This document shows, piece by piece, positions 40,492-49,707 of a stretch of 59,692 nt of DNA. Each line of letters begins with the position of its first letter. Position 1 is the stretch's first letter. The stretch is from Pseudomonas maioricensis. Its GTDB lineage: Bacteria > Pseudomonadota > Gammaproteobacteria > Pseudomonadales > Pseudomonadaceae. Both the position numbers and the translations under genes were made by a program. The notes under the pieces were generated by a model, which had not been told where the DNA came from, searched no databases, and saw nothing but the letters and a program-made list of their open reading frames with translations. Where the stretch lies: NCBI RefSeq assembly GCF_022790535.1, contig NZ_LOHG01000005.1, positions 208,255 to 267,946 of the forward strand, given 5' to 3'.

Positions 40492-41099
40492 TGAAGCACG
40501 AAGTTCTCGAAAAGAACATTGGCCTGCTGGCCTTCTTCATGGTTATCGCCGTCAGCATCGGCGGGCTGACGCAAATCGTCCCGCTGTTTTTCCAGGACGT
40601 GACCAACCTGCCGGTGGAAGGCATGAAGCCGCGCACCGCGCTGGAGATCGAAGGGCGCGACGTCTACATCGCCAACGGCTGCGTGGGCTGCCACTCGCAG
40701 ATGATCCGTCCGTTCCGTGCCGAAACCGAGCGCTACGGCCATTACTCGGTCGCGGGTGAAAGCGTCTGGGATCACCCTTTCCTGTGGGGTTCCAAACGCA
40801 CCGGGCCCGACCTGGCGCGGGTCGGCGGACGTTACTCCGATGACTGGCACCGGGCGCACTTGTATAACCCGCGCAACGTGGTACCAGAATCGAAAATGCC
40901 TGCGTACCCGTGGCTGGTAGAGAAACGTCTGGACGGCAAGGAAACCGCGAAAAAAATGCAAGTCTTGCGCACTCTGGGCACGCCCTATACCGACGAAGAC
41001 ATCGCCGGCGCGCAGGAAGCCGTGAAAGGCAAAACCGAAATGGATGCACTGGTGGCCTATCTGCAAGGCCTCGGCACCATCATCAAAAGCAAACGGTGA
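40491..41099 (+). CDS. ccoO: Cytochrome cbb3 oxidase subunit II (mono-haem), copy 2
   Basis: The product is 202 residues, with an N-terminal anchor and CVGCH haem motif ([13 protein letters not shown]). It is very similar to copy 1 except near the C-terminus, where [20 protein letters not shown] replaces the copy-1 sequence. Translation is coupled to ccoN-2 by a one-base stop/start overlap. Confidence 0.97.
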   Translation: MKHEVLEKNIGLLAFFMVIAVSIGGLTQIVPLFFQDVTNLPVEGMKPRTALEIEGRDVYIANGCVGCHSQMIRPFRAETERYGHYSVAGESVWDHPFLWGSKRTGPDLARVGGRYSDDWHRAHLYNPRNVVPESKMPAYPWLVEKRLDGKETAKKMQVLRTLGTPYTDEDIAGAQEAVKGKTEMDALVAYLQGLGTIIKSKR

Positions 41100-41104
41100 T
41101 CTTG

Positions 41105-41293
41105 ATGGATATCGGGATGATTCGTGGCCTGGGCACCCTGGTGGTGATGGTGGCCTTTATCGGTCTGGCGCTCTGGGTATTCAGCCCCCGGCGTAAGTCA
41201 GAGTTTGACGACGCAACCTTGCTGCCCTTCGCGGACGACCCCGAAGCGATCAAAAAAGTCGAGCAGGAAAAAGCATCCGGGAGCAAGCAATGA
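41105..41293 (+). CDS. ccoQ: Cytochrome cbb3 oxidase small subunit CcoQ, copy 2
   Basis: The product is 62 residues from the ATG at 41105 ([18 protein letters not shown]), with one transmembrane helix and a charged tail, similar to copy 1. The surrounding open frame continues upstream into ccoO-2, but the homologous start is here, 5 bp after the ccoO-2 stop. It overlaps ccoP-2 by 4 bp. Confidence 0.92.
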   Translation: MDIGMIRGLGTLVVMVAFIGLALWVFSPRRKSEFDDATLLPFADDPEAIKKVEQEKASGSKQ

Positions 41294-42258
41294 GTACCTT
41301 TTGGAGTCTCTACGTCAGCGTTCTGACCCTCGGCACCATCTTCGCCCTGACCTGGTTATTGCTGTCGACCCGCAAGGGCCAGCGCGACGAAGCCACGGAA
41401 GAAACCGTCGGCCATTCCTTCGATGGCATCGAGGAATACGACAACCCTCTGCCCAAATGGTGGTTCATGCTGTTCATCGGCACGATCATTTTCGCCCTGG
41501 GCTATCTGGTGCTATATCCCGGGCTAGGTAACTGGAAAGGCGTCTGGCCGGGCTACGGCTACATGAATACCGAGAAGCAAATCGAATTCTCCGACGGCCA
41601 GACAGGCTGGACCGGCGTGCACGAGTGGGAAAAGGAAATGGCACGCTCCGAAGCGCGATTTGGCCCGATCTTCGCCAAGTTTGCTTCAATGCCCATCGAA
41701 GAAGTCGCCAAGGATCCGCAGGCCCTGAAAATGGGTGGCCGCCTGTTCGCCTCCAACTGTTCGGTGTGTCACGGCTCCGACGCCAAAGGCGCTTATGGCT
41801 TCCCCAACCTGACGGACGATGACTGGCGCTGGGGCGGTGAGCCACAAACCATCAAAGCCACGATCATGGGCGGCCGCCATGCGGTGATGCCTGCCTGGGG
41901 CGAGGCAATCAAGGAACAAGGCGTACGTGACGTTTCGGCCTATGTATTGACCGTACTGGGCAGTCGAAAATTACCGGAAGACGCCAAAGCTGATCCGGTC
42001 GCTGGCCAGAAAATCTATGCAACCACCTGCGTAGCCTGCCACGGCCCGGAAGGCAAAGGCACACAAGCACTGGGTGCACCAGACCTGACTCATCCAGGCG
42101 CGTTCATCTACGGCTCAAGCTACGCGCAACTGCAGCAGACCATCCGTTACGGTCGCCAGGGGCAGATGCCTGCTCAGGAAGCGATTCAGGGCAATGACAA
42201 AGTGCACATCCTCGCGGCGTATGTTTACAGCTTGTCGCAGGGGGAGAAGGCTGAGTAA
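41290..42258 (+). CDS. ccoP: Cytochrome cbb3 oxidase subunit III (di-haem), copy 2
   Basis: The product is 322 residues with two membrane helices and two haem motifs, CSVCH and CVACH. Compared with copy 1 it carries an insertion of about 14 residues (around [15 protein letters not shown]) just after the second helix, before the conserved W-T-G-V segment. It ends the cco-2 operon; a REPIN follows. Confidence 0.97.
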   Translation: MSTFWSLYVSVLTLGTIFALTWLLLSTRKGQRDEATEETVGHSFDGIEEYDNPLPKWWFMLFIGTIIFALGYLVLYPGLGNWKGVWPGYGYMNTEKQIEFSDGQTGWTGVHEWEKEMARSEARFGPIFAKFASMPIEEVAKDPQALKMGGRLFASNCSVCHGSDAKGAYGFPNLTDDDWRWGGEPQTIKATIMGGRHAVMPAWGEAIKEQGVRDVSAYVLTVLGSRKLPEDAKADPVAGQKIYATTCVACHGPEGKGTQALGAPDLTHPGAFIYGSSYAQLQQTIRYGRQGQMPAQEAIQGNDKVHILAAYVYSLSQGEKAE

Positions 42259-42590
42259 GGTCAGTTCATTTTGCAAACATGTGATTCTGAATTGAAATGC
42301 GCTTCCCTGTGGGAGCTGGGCTTGCCCGCGACAAGGCTGGACGCGTTTCACTTTAGATCGCATTCAGCCTTATCGCGAGCAAGCTCGGCTCCCACAGGGA
42401 AATCACATACCGCAAAAAAACTGCAAATCAATTGACCCGAATCAGCACGCTCTACACCTGTTTGCGCCAGGATTCGCTGCGATCCACTAACCGAGCCTGC
42501 AGGCGTATCATTGCCGTTATAACAGGACGCTACTGACCCCAGTCGGCACGTACTGGCTGAGGCATTTTTCCACTGCCGTGGGACACACTG
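42259..42590. other. Region between ccoP-2 and ccoG: REPIN plus Anr-type promoter
   Basis: It is 332 bp without a gene. A REPIN lies at about 42307-42399 (CTGTGGGAGCTGGGCTTGCC and a right arm ending GCTCCCACAGG). It is followed by an FNR/Anr box at 42432-42445 that should drive ccoG. Confidence 0.75.
42432..42445 (+). promoter_or_regulatory. FNR/Anr box upstream of ccoG
   Basis: TTGACCCGAATCAG matches the TTGAT-N4-ATCAA consensus at 8 of 10 defined positions. It lies 146 bp before the ccoG ATG, downstream of the REPIN. Anr, encoded 8 kb away, is the expected activator. Confidence 0.72.
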
Positions 42591-44003
42591 ATGAGCAACA
42601 ACATTCCTGTCGTCAACGTCACCCCGCCGTCCAATAAAGACAATCAGACGGTCGACCTTTACGCCTCGCGAGAAAAAATCTACACCCGCGCCTTCACCGG
42701 TCTGTTCCGCAACCTGCGCATGCTCGGCGGCGCTCTGCTGTTTCTGATTTACTTCGGCACCGTCTGGTTGAACTGGGGCGGACATCAGGCAGTGTGGTGG
42801 AACCTGCCGGAGCGCAAGTTCTACATTTTTGGCGCAACCTTCTGGCCGCAGGACTTCATCCTCCTGTCGGGCATCCTGATCGTCAGCGCGTTCGGCCTGT
42901 TTTTCATCACTGTCTACGCGGGCCGGGTGTGGTGCGGCTACACGTGCCCGCAAAGCGTCTGGACGTGGATTTTCATGTGGTGCGAAAAGGTCACCGAGGG
43001 CGATCGCAACCAGCGTATCAAGCTCGACAAGGCCCCCATGAGCGCCAACAAGTTTGTGCGCAAACTGTCCAAGCACAGCCTGTGGCTGCTGATCGGTTTC
43101 GCCACCGGGCTGACCTTTGTCGGCTACTTTTCGCCGATTCGCGATCTGGTCACTGAGCTGTTCACCGGGCAGGCGGATGGCTGGGCGTATTTCTGGATTG
43201 GCTTCTTCACCCTGGCAACTTACGGCAACGCCGGCTGGCTGCGTGAGCAAGTGTGCATTTACATGTGCCCCTATGCGCGCTTCCAGAGTGTGATGTTCGA
43301 CAAGGACACCCTGATCGTGTCCTACGACCCACGCCGTGGAGAGAAACGAGGCCCGCGCAAAAAAGAACAGGACTACAAGGCACAAGGTCTGGGCGACTGC
43401 ATCGACTGCACGATGTGCGTGCAGGTCTGCCCCACCGGCATCGACATACGTGACGGCCTGCAAGTCGAATGCATCGGTTGCGCCGCCTGCATCGATGCCT
43501 GCGACAGCATCATGGACAAGATGAACTACCCGCGCGGCCTGATCAGCTATACCACCGAGCACAACCTTTCCGGTCAGGTCACCCACACGTTGCGACCGCG
43601 GCTGCTCGGCTATGCGGCGGTGCTGCTGGTAATGATCGGGTTGCTGGCTTCGGCGTTCTTCATGCGCTCGCTCGTCGGCTTTGACGTCAGCAAGGACCGC
43701 GTCCTGTACCGGGAAAACGCCGAAGGCCGAATCGAGAACGTCTACAGCCTGAAAGTGATGAACAAGGACCAGGTGGATCATACCTACGTGCTGGATGCCA
43801 CCGGCTTGCCTGACCTGAAACTGCAGGGTCGTCGTGAATTCAGAGTGCCTGCCGGAGAAATTTTCAGCATGCCGGTCGAGCTGTCCATCGCGCCCGAAAA
43901 ACTGCCATCGAGCACCAACGAGGTGATCTTCATCCTCAAGGATGCAGACGGCGATGCTCACGCAGAAACCAAGAGCCGGTTTATCGGCCCGCAAGTTCGT
44001 TAA
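42591..44003 (+). CDS. ccoG: Cytochrome oxidase accessory protein CcoG (FixG/RdxA)
   Basis: The product is a 470-residue polytopic membrane protein with a ferredoxin domain, thought to reduce copper for delivery to cbb3 oxidase. About five membrane helices are visible, with a CGYTCPQSVW cysteine pair and two [4Fe-4S] motifs (CIDCTMCVQVCPTG, CIGCAACIDACD). The last 120 residues form an Ig-like periplasmic domain. It is the first gene of the ccoGHIS block, with an Anr box upstream. Confidence 0.96.
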   Translation: MSNNIPVVNVTPPSNKDNQTVDLYASREKIYTRAFTGLFRNLRMLGGALLFLIYFGTVWLNWGGHQAVWWNLPERKFYIFGATFWPQDFILLSGILIVSAFGLFFITVYAGRVWCGYTCPQSVWTWIFMWCEKVTEGDRNQRIKLDKAPMSANKFVRKLSKHSLWLLIGFATGLTFVGYFSPIRDLVTELFTGQADGWAYFWIGFFTLATYGNAGWLREQVCIYMCPYARFQSVMFDKDTLIVSYDPRRGEKRGPRKKEQDYKAQGLGDCIDCTMCVQVCPTGIDIRDGLQVECIGCAACIDACDSIMDKMNYPRGLISYTTEHNLSGQVTHTLRPRLLGYAAVLLVMIGLLASAFFMRSLVGFDVSKDRVLYRENAEGRIENVYSLKVMNKDQVDHTYVLDATGLPDLKLQGRREFRVPAGEIFSMPVELSIAPEKLPSSTNEVIFILKDADGDAHAETKSRFIGPQVR

Positions 44004-44015
44004 AGAGAGCAACCC

Positions 44016-44555
44016 ATGTCCGTCGCAACTGCGCAAAGCCCTTGGTACAAGCACATCTGGCCATGGATCCTGATTGGTATTCTGACTTGCTCGGTCACCC
44101 TGTCGCTGACCATGGTGACAATCGCGGTGAACAACCCGGATAACCTGGTCAACGACAACTATTACGAGGCCGGCAAAGGTATCAATCGCTCACTTGACCG
44201 CGAACTGCTGGCCCAGACCTTGAAGCTCAAAGCCCATGTGCGTCTGGACGAACTGACGGGTGAAGCCGACCTTCGCCTGAGCGGTAACAGCAAACCGAAA
44301 ACGCTTGAGCTGAACCTGATCTCCCCGACCCAACCGCAGAAAGACCGCAGAATTTTCCTGACCCAAAGCGCTACCGAACCGGATCGCTACATCGGCCAAT
44401 TGACCGACAAAGTCGAGGGCCGGCGTTTTGTTGAGCTGCTGGGCAGCGAGAATGGCCAGACCTGGCGGTTGTTCGAAGAAGAACTGATCAGCCACGACAA
44501 AGACCTTGCACTGGGCGATGAAGCGATTCAGGGTGCGGAAGATTTGAGGAAGTGA
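44016..44555 (+). CDS. ccoH: FixH-family cbb3 assembly protein
   Basis: The product is 179 residues with one N-terminal transmembrane helix (PWILIGILTCSVTLSLTMV) and a periplasmic FixH domain; the conserved NPDNLVNDNYYEAGKGIN segment is clear. It supports assembly or stability of the cbb3 complex. It lies 12 bp after ccoG with a good ribosome-binding site. Confidence 0.92.
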   Translation: MSVATAQSPWYKHIWPWILIGILTCSVTLSLTMVTIAVNNPDNLVNDNYYEAGKGINRSLDRELLAQTLKLKAHVRLDELTGEADLRLSGNSKPKTLELNLISPTQPQKDRRIFLTQSATEPDRYIGQLTDKVEGRRFVELLGSENGQTWRLFEEELISHDKDLALGDEAIQGAEDLRK

Positions 44556-44605
44556 GCGCTTGGCGGTTTTGATTAAAAATGCAATCTAATGAATTGAACC
44601 CAATT

Positions 44606-44698
44606 CTGTAGGAGCTCACCGAGGTTACGAGGCCAGCGATGGCGGTTTGTCTGACACCCCGCTATCGCTGGCCTCGTAACCTCGGTGAGCTCCTACAG
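44606..44698. repeat. Long near-perfect palindrome between ccoH and ccoI
   Basis: Arms of about 40 bases (starting CTGTAGGAGCTCACCGAGGT) pair with a single mismatch around a short loop. The outer ends and the inner GCGATGGCGG segment resemble the element at 47401-47491, but the middle of the arm differs. An in-frame ATG inside it extends the ccoI open frame, but the real ccoI start is further right. Confidence 0.9.
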
Positions 44699-44740
44699 AT
44701 CCATCGATTGCTCCCTTTCCGCAGGACTTGCTGTACCGCC

Positions 44741-47203
44741 ATGACCACACCTATCCCCTGCTACCACTGCGCTCTGCCCGTCCCGACTGGCAGTCGCTTT
44801 CATGCCGTCGTGCTCGGGAAAACCCGGGCGATGTGTTGTCCAGGGTGTCAGGCGGTCGCTGAATCGATCGTTGCCGGTGGCCTGGAAAGTTATTACAGCC
44901 ATCGTAGCCAGGCGTCCGCCAATCCGGAAACACTGCCTGCGCAGTTGCTGGACGAACTGGCGTTGTACGACCGCGCTGAGGTGCAGGCACCGTTCGTGCG
45001 GCATCAAGGCGAACAGGCAGAAACGACACTGTTGATAGAGGGCATCAGTTGTGCGGCGTGTGGCTGGCTCATCGAACGCCACCTGCGCACCCTGCCCGCC
45101 GTCGCTGAAGCACGTCTGAATCTGTCCAACCACAGGCTCCACGTCAGTTGGTCCGACGGCCAAATGCCGTTGAGCCAGCTATTGAGCCAATTGCGCAATA
45201 TCGGCTACGTCGCGCACCCTTATCAGGCTGACCGGGCTGCGGCCAAACTGGCTGATGAAAATCGTCAGGCCCTGCGCCAGCTCGGTGTGGCCGGGCTGCT
45301 GTGGTTCCAGGCGATGATGGCGACCATGGCCACCTGGCCGGAATTCAACATGGATCTCAGCCCGGAGATGCACACCATCCTGCGCTGGGTGGCGATGTTT
45401 CTGACGACGCCCATCGTCTTTTACAGCTGCGAGCCATTCTTTCGCGGGGCCATGCGTGACCTGCGCACCCGCCATCTGACCATGGACGTTTCCGTATCCC
45501 TGGCGATTGGCAGTGCCTATGTCGCGGGTATCTGGACCGCCATCACCGGTAACGGCGAGCTGTACTTCGATGCGGTGGGCATGTTCGCCCTGTTCCTGCT
45601 GGCCGGACGCTACCTGGAACGCCGCGCTCGCGAGCGCACTGCGGCGGCCACCGCGCAACTGGTCAATCTGCTGCCCGCGTCCTGCCTGCGCCTGAATGAA
45701 CAGGGCCAGAGCGAACGTATCCTGCTCAGCGAATTGAAGCTCGGTGATCAGATACTGGTGCAGCCCGGTGCTGTACTGCCCGCCGACGGCAAAATCCTCG
45801 AGGGTCTATCGAGCATCGACGAATCGTTGCTGACCGGTGAGTACCTGCCTCAGCCGCGCAACCCTGGCGATGCGGTCACGGCGGGCACCTTGAACGTCGA
45901 AAGCACGCTCACCGTGAAAGTGCTCGCGCTGGGGCACGAAACCCGCCTGTCAGCCATCGTCCGATTGCTGGAGCGCGCACAGGCGGAAAAACCCCGATTG
46001 GCGGAAATCGCTGATCAAGCTGCGCAGTGGTTCCTGTTGTTCTCACTGATTACCGCTGCAATTATCGGGCTTGTCTGGTGGCAGATCGATGAGTCGCGGG
46101 CGTTCTGGATCGTACTGGCGATGCTGGTCGCGACGTGCCCTTGCGCCCTGTCGCTGGCCACCCCGACAGCGCTGACAGCCGCTACCGGAACCCTGCACAC
46201 ACTGGGACTGTTGCTGATCCGAGGCCATGTGCTGGAAGGCTTGAATCAGATCGACACGGTGATTTTCGACAAAACCGGAACCCTGACCGAAGGACGGCTG
46301 GCGCTGCGCAGTATCAAGCCGCTGGGCAAACTGGATGCAGACAGCTGCCTGCGCCTCGCAGCCGCGCTTGAGAATCGTTCGGAGCACCCCATCGCAAAAG
46401 CCTTCGGCCGCGCACCTGTGGCTGCCGAGGAGGTCTTCAGCCGAGCGGGGCTGGGGCTTGAGGGTGTCGTCAACGGACAAACACTACGAATCGGGCAACC
46501 GGAGTTTGTCTGCGCCTTGAGCGCCAGCGACATCCCGCCAGCGCCCGATCAGACCGGCCAGCACCTGTTACTCGGCGACCGCGAGGGGCCTTTGGCCTGG
46601 TTCGTACTTGATGACCGACTGCGTGAAGATGCACACGCACTGCTGCAGGACTGCAAGGCGCGCGGCTGGAAAACCTTGCTGCTGTCAGGCGACAGCTCGC
46701 CGATGGTTGCTCAGGTTGCTGCCGAACTGGGTATCGACGAAGCCCGCGGCGGCCTGCATCCCGATGCCAAACTGGCAGTCCTGCAAGAGCTTCAGCAGCA
46801 AGGGCGCAAAGTCCTGATGCTCGGGGACGGCGTCAATGATGTACCAATCCTGGCGGCTGCCGACATCAGTGTCGCCATGGGCTCGGCGACTGACCTGGCG
46901 AAAACCAGTGCCGACGCGGTCCTGCTGTCCAACCGGCTGCAAGCACTGATTCAAGCCTTTGGTCTGGCGCGCCGGACACGCCGGGTGATCATTGAGAATC
47001 TGCTCTGGGCCGGGCTGTACAATGGCCTCATGCTGCCTTTTGCGGCCCTCGGCTGGATCACCCCCATCTGGGCTGCGGTGGGCATGTCCATCAGTTCATT
47101 GGCGGTGGTCCTCAATGCGTTGCGCCTGACCCGCATGCCGTCCACCTCAGAACCTCATCGGCAGCCTGCTTCGGAGGCTTTATGCCAGCGCTCTATATCA
47201 TGA
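44741..47203 (+). CDS. ccoI: Copper-exporting P1B-type ATPase for cbb3 assembly
   Basis: The product is 820 residues from the ATG at 44741. An N-terminal Cys-rich metal-binding domain (C7, C10, and CCPGC at 32-36) is followed by a heavy-metal-associated domain with GISCAACGW (CAAC at 104-107). Eight membrane helices surround the TCPCALSL ion motif, the phosphorylation site DKTGTLTEG and the hinge GDGVNDVPIL. It pumps Cu+ to the periplasm to supply the oxidase rather than for resistance. It overlaps ccoS by 22 bp. Confidence 0.95.
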   Translation: MTTPIPCYHCALPVPTGSRFHAVVLGKTRAMCCPGCQAVAESIVAGGLESYYSHRSQASANPETLPAQLLDELALYDRAEVQAPFVRHQGEQAETTLLIEGISCAACGWLIERHLRTLPAVAEARLNLSNHRLHVSWSDGQMPLSQLLSQLRNIGYVAHPYQADRAAAKLADENRQALRQLGVAGLLWFQAMMATMATWPEFNMDLSPEMHTILRWVAMFLTTPIVFYSCEPFFRGAMRDLRTRHLTMDVSVSLAIGSAYVAGIWTAITGNGELYFDAVGMFALFLLAGRYLERRARERTAAATAQLVNLLPASCLRLNEQGQSERILLSELKLGDQILVQPGAVLPADGKILEGLSSIDESLLTGEYLPQPRNPGDAVTAGTLNVESTLTVKVLALGHETRLSAIVRLLERAQAEKPRLAEIADQAAQWFLLFSLITAAIIGLVWWQIDESRAFWIVLAMLVATCPCALSLATPTALTAATGTLHTLGLLLIRGHVLEGLNQIDTVIFDKTGTLTEGRLALRSIKPLGKLDADSCLRLAAALENRSEHPIAKAFGRAPVAAEEVFSRAGLGLEGVVNGQTLRIGQPEFVCALSASDIPPAPDQTGQHLLLGDREGPLAWFVLDDRLREDAHALLQDCKARGWKTLLLSGDSSPMVAQVAAELGIDEARGGLHPDAKLAVLQELQQQGRKVLMLGDGVNDVPILAAADISVAMGSATDLAKTSADAVLLSNRLQALIQAFGLARRTRRVIIENLLWAGLYNGLMLPFAALGWITPIWAAVGMSISSLAVVLNALRLTRMPSTSEPHRQPASEALCQRSIS

Positions 47204-47385
47204 TCCCGGCGGCGTTGCTGCTGGTTGGCGTGGCTATCTATATTTTCTTCTGGGCAGTGGACAGCGGCCAATACGACGACATGGAAGGCCCGGCGCACAG
47301 CATTCTTTTTGATGACCAGGACCCGAAACATCAGGCGGCAGTTGATGAGGTTGCGGGAAGGAAGAAAGATGAGTCTGATGTTTAG
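47182..47385 (+). CDS. ccoS: cbb3 oxidase assembly protein CcoS
   Basis: The product is 67 residues: one membrane helix (LLLVGVAIYIFFWAV) followed by the conserved DSGQYDDMEGPAHSIL segment and an acidic tail. It is needed for cofactor insertion into cbb3 oxidase in studied species. It overlaps the end of ccoI. Confidence 0.93.
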   Translation: MPALYIMIPAALLLVGVAIYIFFWAVDSGQYDDMEGPAHSILFDDQDPKHQAAVDEVAGRKKDESDV

Positions 47386-47400
47386 GTCTGGCCGACATTC

Positions 47401-47491
47401 TTGTAGGAGCTCACGAGCAACGCAGGGCAGCGATGGCGGTGTGTCAGGCAGAATGCTATCGCTGCCTCGCGTTGCTCGTGAGCGCCTACAG
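47401..47491. repeat. Long palindrome between ccoS and the TauE/SafE gene
   Basis: Arms begin TTGTAGGAGCTCACGAGCAA and end in the complement GTGAGCGCCTACAG. Ends and inner tail resemble 44606-44698, while the middle of each arm is different yet still mostly self-complementary. Confidence 0.88.
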
Positions 47492-47540
47492 AGAAAGCAT
47501 TTCAGTTCGGAAAGTCATTTTATCTGTGATGAGCGGACTC

Positions 47541-48224
47541 ATGACTGACCTGCCCCCCCTCCTGGTCTCCGCCCTGATCCTCGGCCTGCTCGGCGGAGGG
47601 CATTGCCTGGGCATGTGCGGCGGGCTGATGGGCGCGCTGACACTGGCCATTCCCAATGAGCAACGCAGCCGACGTTTCAGGCTGCTGTTGGCCTACAACC
47701 TCGGGCGAATTTGCAGCTACGCCTGCGCCGGGTTATTGACCGGTCTGGCGGGCTGGGCAGTCGCCAATAGCCCCGGCGCATTGGCATTGCGCGTGGTGGC
47801 CGCGTTGCTGCTGATCGCCATGGGCCTTTATCTGGCCGGGTGGTGGAGCGGCCTGACCCGTATCGAAGGCCTTGGCCGCTGGTTGTGGCGTTACATTCAA
47901 CCTGTCGCCAATCGACTGCTGCCGGTGTCGAGCTTGCCGCGCGCGTTGCTGCTGGGCGGACTGTGGGGCTGGTTACCTTGCGGTCTGGTGTACAGCACCC
48001 TGCTCTGGTCGGCGAGCCAGGGTAATGCCATCAACAGCGCTTTGCTGATGCTGGCCTTCGGCATCGGTACCTGCCCGGTATTACTGGCAACCGGCCTTGC
48101 GGCGCAACGGACTACCGCGCTGTTGCGCAAGCGTGGCGTCCGGATGGCGGGCGGCCTGCTAGTGATCATGTTCGGACTCTGGACACTGCCTGGCCCGCAT
48201 CAGCACTGGTTGATGGGCCATTGA
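47541..48224 (+). CDS. TauE/SafE-like (DsbD_2-type) membrane protein next to cbb3 assembly genes
   Basis: The product is 227 residues from the ATG at 47541; an ATG four codons upstream is also possible. It has about six membrane helices with the conserved GGGHCLGMCGGLMGAL and WGWLPCGLVYSTLLW cysteine-containing repeats. Members of this group accompany ccoGHIS in many proteobacteria and are thought to handle copper or thiols for the oxidase. It directly precedes the Anr box of hemN. Confidence 0.85.
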   Translation: MTDLPPLLVSALILGLLGGGHCLGMCGGLMGALTLAIPNEQRSRRFRLLLAYNLGRICSYACAGLLTGLAGWAVANSPGALALRVVAALLLIAMGLYLAGWWSGLTRIEGLGRWLWRYIQPVANRLLPVSSLPRALLLGGLWGWLPCGLVYSTLLWSASQGNAINSALLMLAFGIGTCPVLLATGLAAQRTTALLRKRGVRMAGGLLVIMFGLWTLPGPHQHWLMGH

Positions 48225-48234
48225 CCCATATCAA
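48221..48234 (+). promoter_or_regulatory. FNR/Anr box upstream of hemN
   Basis: TTGACCCATATCAA matches the Anr/FNR consensus TTGAT-N4-ATCAA at 9 of 10 defined positions and lies 64 bp before the hemN ATG. The hemN gene is a known Anr target in Pseudomonas. Confidence 0.88.
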
Positions 48235-48297
48235 AAGAACTGCAAGCGCGTTTCCTTAGACTGACCGTTACTGCCAGCCGCCCCAGGGAACGCCAAC

Positions 48298-49680
48298 ATG
48301 CTCGACGCCATCCGTTGGGATTCTGATCTGATTCGCCGCTACGATCTGGCGGGACCACGCTACACCTCCTACCCCACAGCAGTGCAATTTCATACGCAGG
48401 TCGGTGCCTTCGACCTGCTGCATGCACTGCGCGACAGCCGCAAGGCCGTCCGCCCGCTGTCGCTTTACGTGCATATCCCGTTCTGCGCCAACATTTGCTA
48501 CTACTGCGCCTGCAACAAAGTCATTACCAAGGATCGCGGTCGCGCCCAGGCCTATCTGCAGCGGCTCGAGCATGAAATGCGGATGATTGCCTGCCACCTT
48601 GATCCTGGCCAGGTCGTCGAACAGCTGCATTTTGGCGGCGGCACGCCGACCTTTCTGAGCCACGATGAGTTACGCCAATTAATGGGTTTCCTGCGCCAGC
48701 ACTTCAACCTGCTGGACGACGACTCCGGCGACTATGGCATCGAGATTGATCCGCGCGAAGCTGACTGGTCGACCATGGGTCTGTTGCGCGAACTGGGCTT
48801 CAACCGGGTCAGCCTCGGCGTGCAGGATCTGGACCCTCAGGTTCAGCGCGCGGTGAATCGCTTGCAAAGCCTGGAAGAAACCCAGGCAATCATTGATGCC
48901 GCACGTACCCTGCAATTCCGCTCAGTCAACATCGATCTGATTTACGGGCTGCCCAAACAGTTGCCGGAGGCTTTTGCACGGACGGTAGAAGAAATCATCG
49001 CCCTGCAACCCGACCGGCTGTCAGTGTTCAACTACGCTCATCTGCCGGAGCGCTTCATGCCGCAGCGGCGTATCGACAGCAATGACCTGCCCTCCCCCGA
49101 AACCAAATTGCAGATGCTCGAACACACGATCGAGCAATTGACCGCAGCCGGTTACCGCTACATCGGTATGGATCACTTTGCCCTGCCGGATGATGAGCTG
49201 GCGATCGCTCAGGAAGAACTGACCCTGCGACGTAATTTTCAGGGCTACACCACTCACGGCCACTGCGACCTGATTGGTCTGGGCGTTTCAGCGATCAGCC
49301 AGATCGGCAATCTGTACAGCCAGAACAGCAACGACCTGGCTGACTACCAAAGCCTGCTGGCCAGCGACCAATTGGCGACCAAACGCGGCCTGGTGTGCAA
49401 TCAGGACGACCGCATTCGCCGAGCGGTGATTCAACAACTGGTCTGTCATTTCACGTTGCGGTTTGCCGACATTGAAACGGAATTCGATATCGACTTCCGG
49501 GCTTATTTTCGCGAGTTATGGCCGCAGCTCACGACAATGGCCAGCGACGGGCTGATCGCTCTTGAGGCAACGGGCATCGCGATACTGCCCGCCGGCCGGC
49601 TATTGGCTCGCTCGGTATGCATGGTCTTCGACGCGTACCTGACCGAACAGAATCGTCAGCGCTTTTCCCGGGTGATATGA
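48298..49680 (+). CDS. hemN: Oxygen-independent coproporphyrinogen III dehydrogenase
   Basis: The product is a 460-residue radical-SAM enzyme that makes protoporphyrinogen IX without oxygen, supplying haem for the cbb3 oxidases at low O2. The [4Fe-4S] motif C-x3-C-x2-C is in PFCANICYYCAC, followed by HFGGGTPTFL. The C-terminal HemN domain has MDHFALPDDELA and NFQGYTTHG. An Anr box lies directly upstream, and AGGGAA precedes the ATG. Confidence 0.97.
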   Translation: MLDAIRWDSDLIRRYDLAGPRYTSYPTAVQFHTQVGAFDLLHALRDSRKAVRPLSLYVHIPFCANICYYCACNKVITKDRGRAQAYLQRLEHEMRMIACHLDPGQVVEQLHFGGGTPTFLSHDELRQLMGFLRQHFNLLDDDSGDYGIEIDPREADWSTMGLLRELGFNRVSLGVQDLDPQVQRAVNRLQSLEETQAIIDAARTLQFRSVNIDLIYGLPKQLPEAFARTVEEIIALQPDRLSVFNYAHLPERFMPQRRIDSNDLPSPETKLQMLEHTIEQLTAAGYRYIGMDHFALPDDELAIAQEELTLRRNFQGYTTHGHCDLIGLGVSAISQIGNLYSQNSNDLADYQSLLASDQLATKRGLVCNQDDRIRRAVIQQLVCHFTLRFADIETEFDIDFRAYFRELWPQLTTMASDGLIALEATGIAILPAGRLLARSVCMVFDAYLTEQNRQRFSRVI

Positions 49681-49707
49681 GCAGCTCCTGCAGGATGGGC
49701 CGCTAGC

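Noticed and set aside
44639..44740. Earlier start for ccoI inside the palindrome
   Set aside because: The extra residues are translated repeat DNA; the family N-terminus with its Cys motif begins at 44741.
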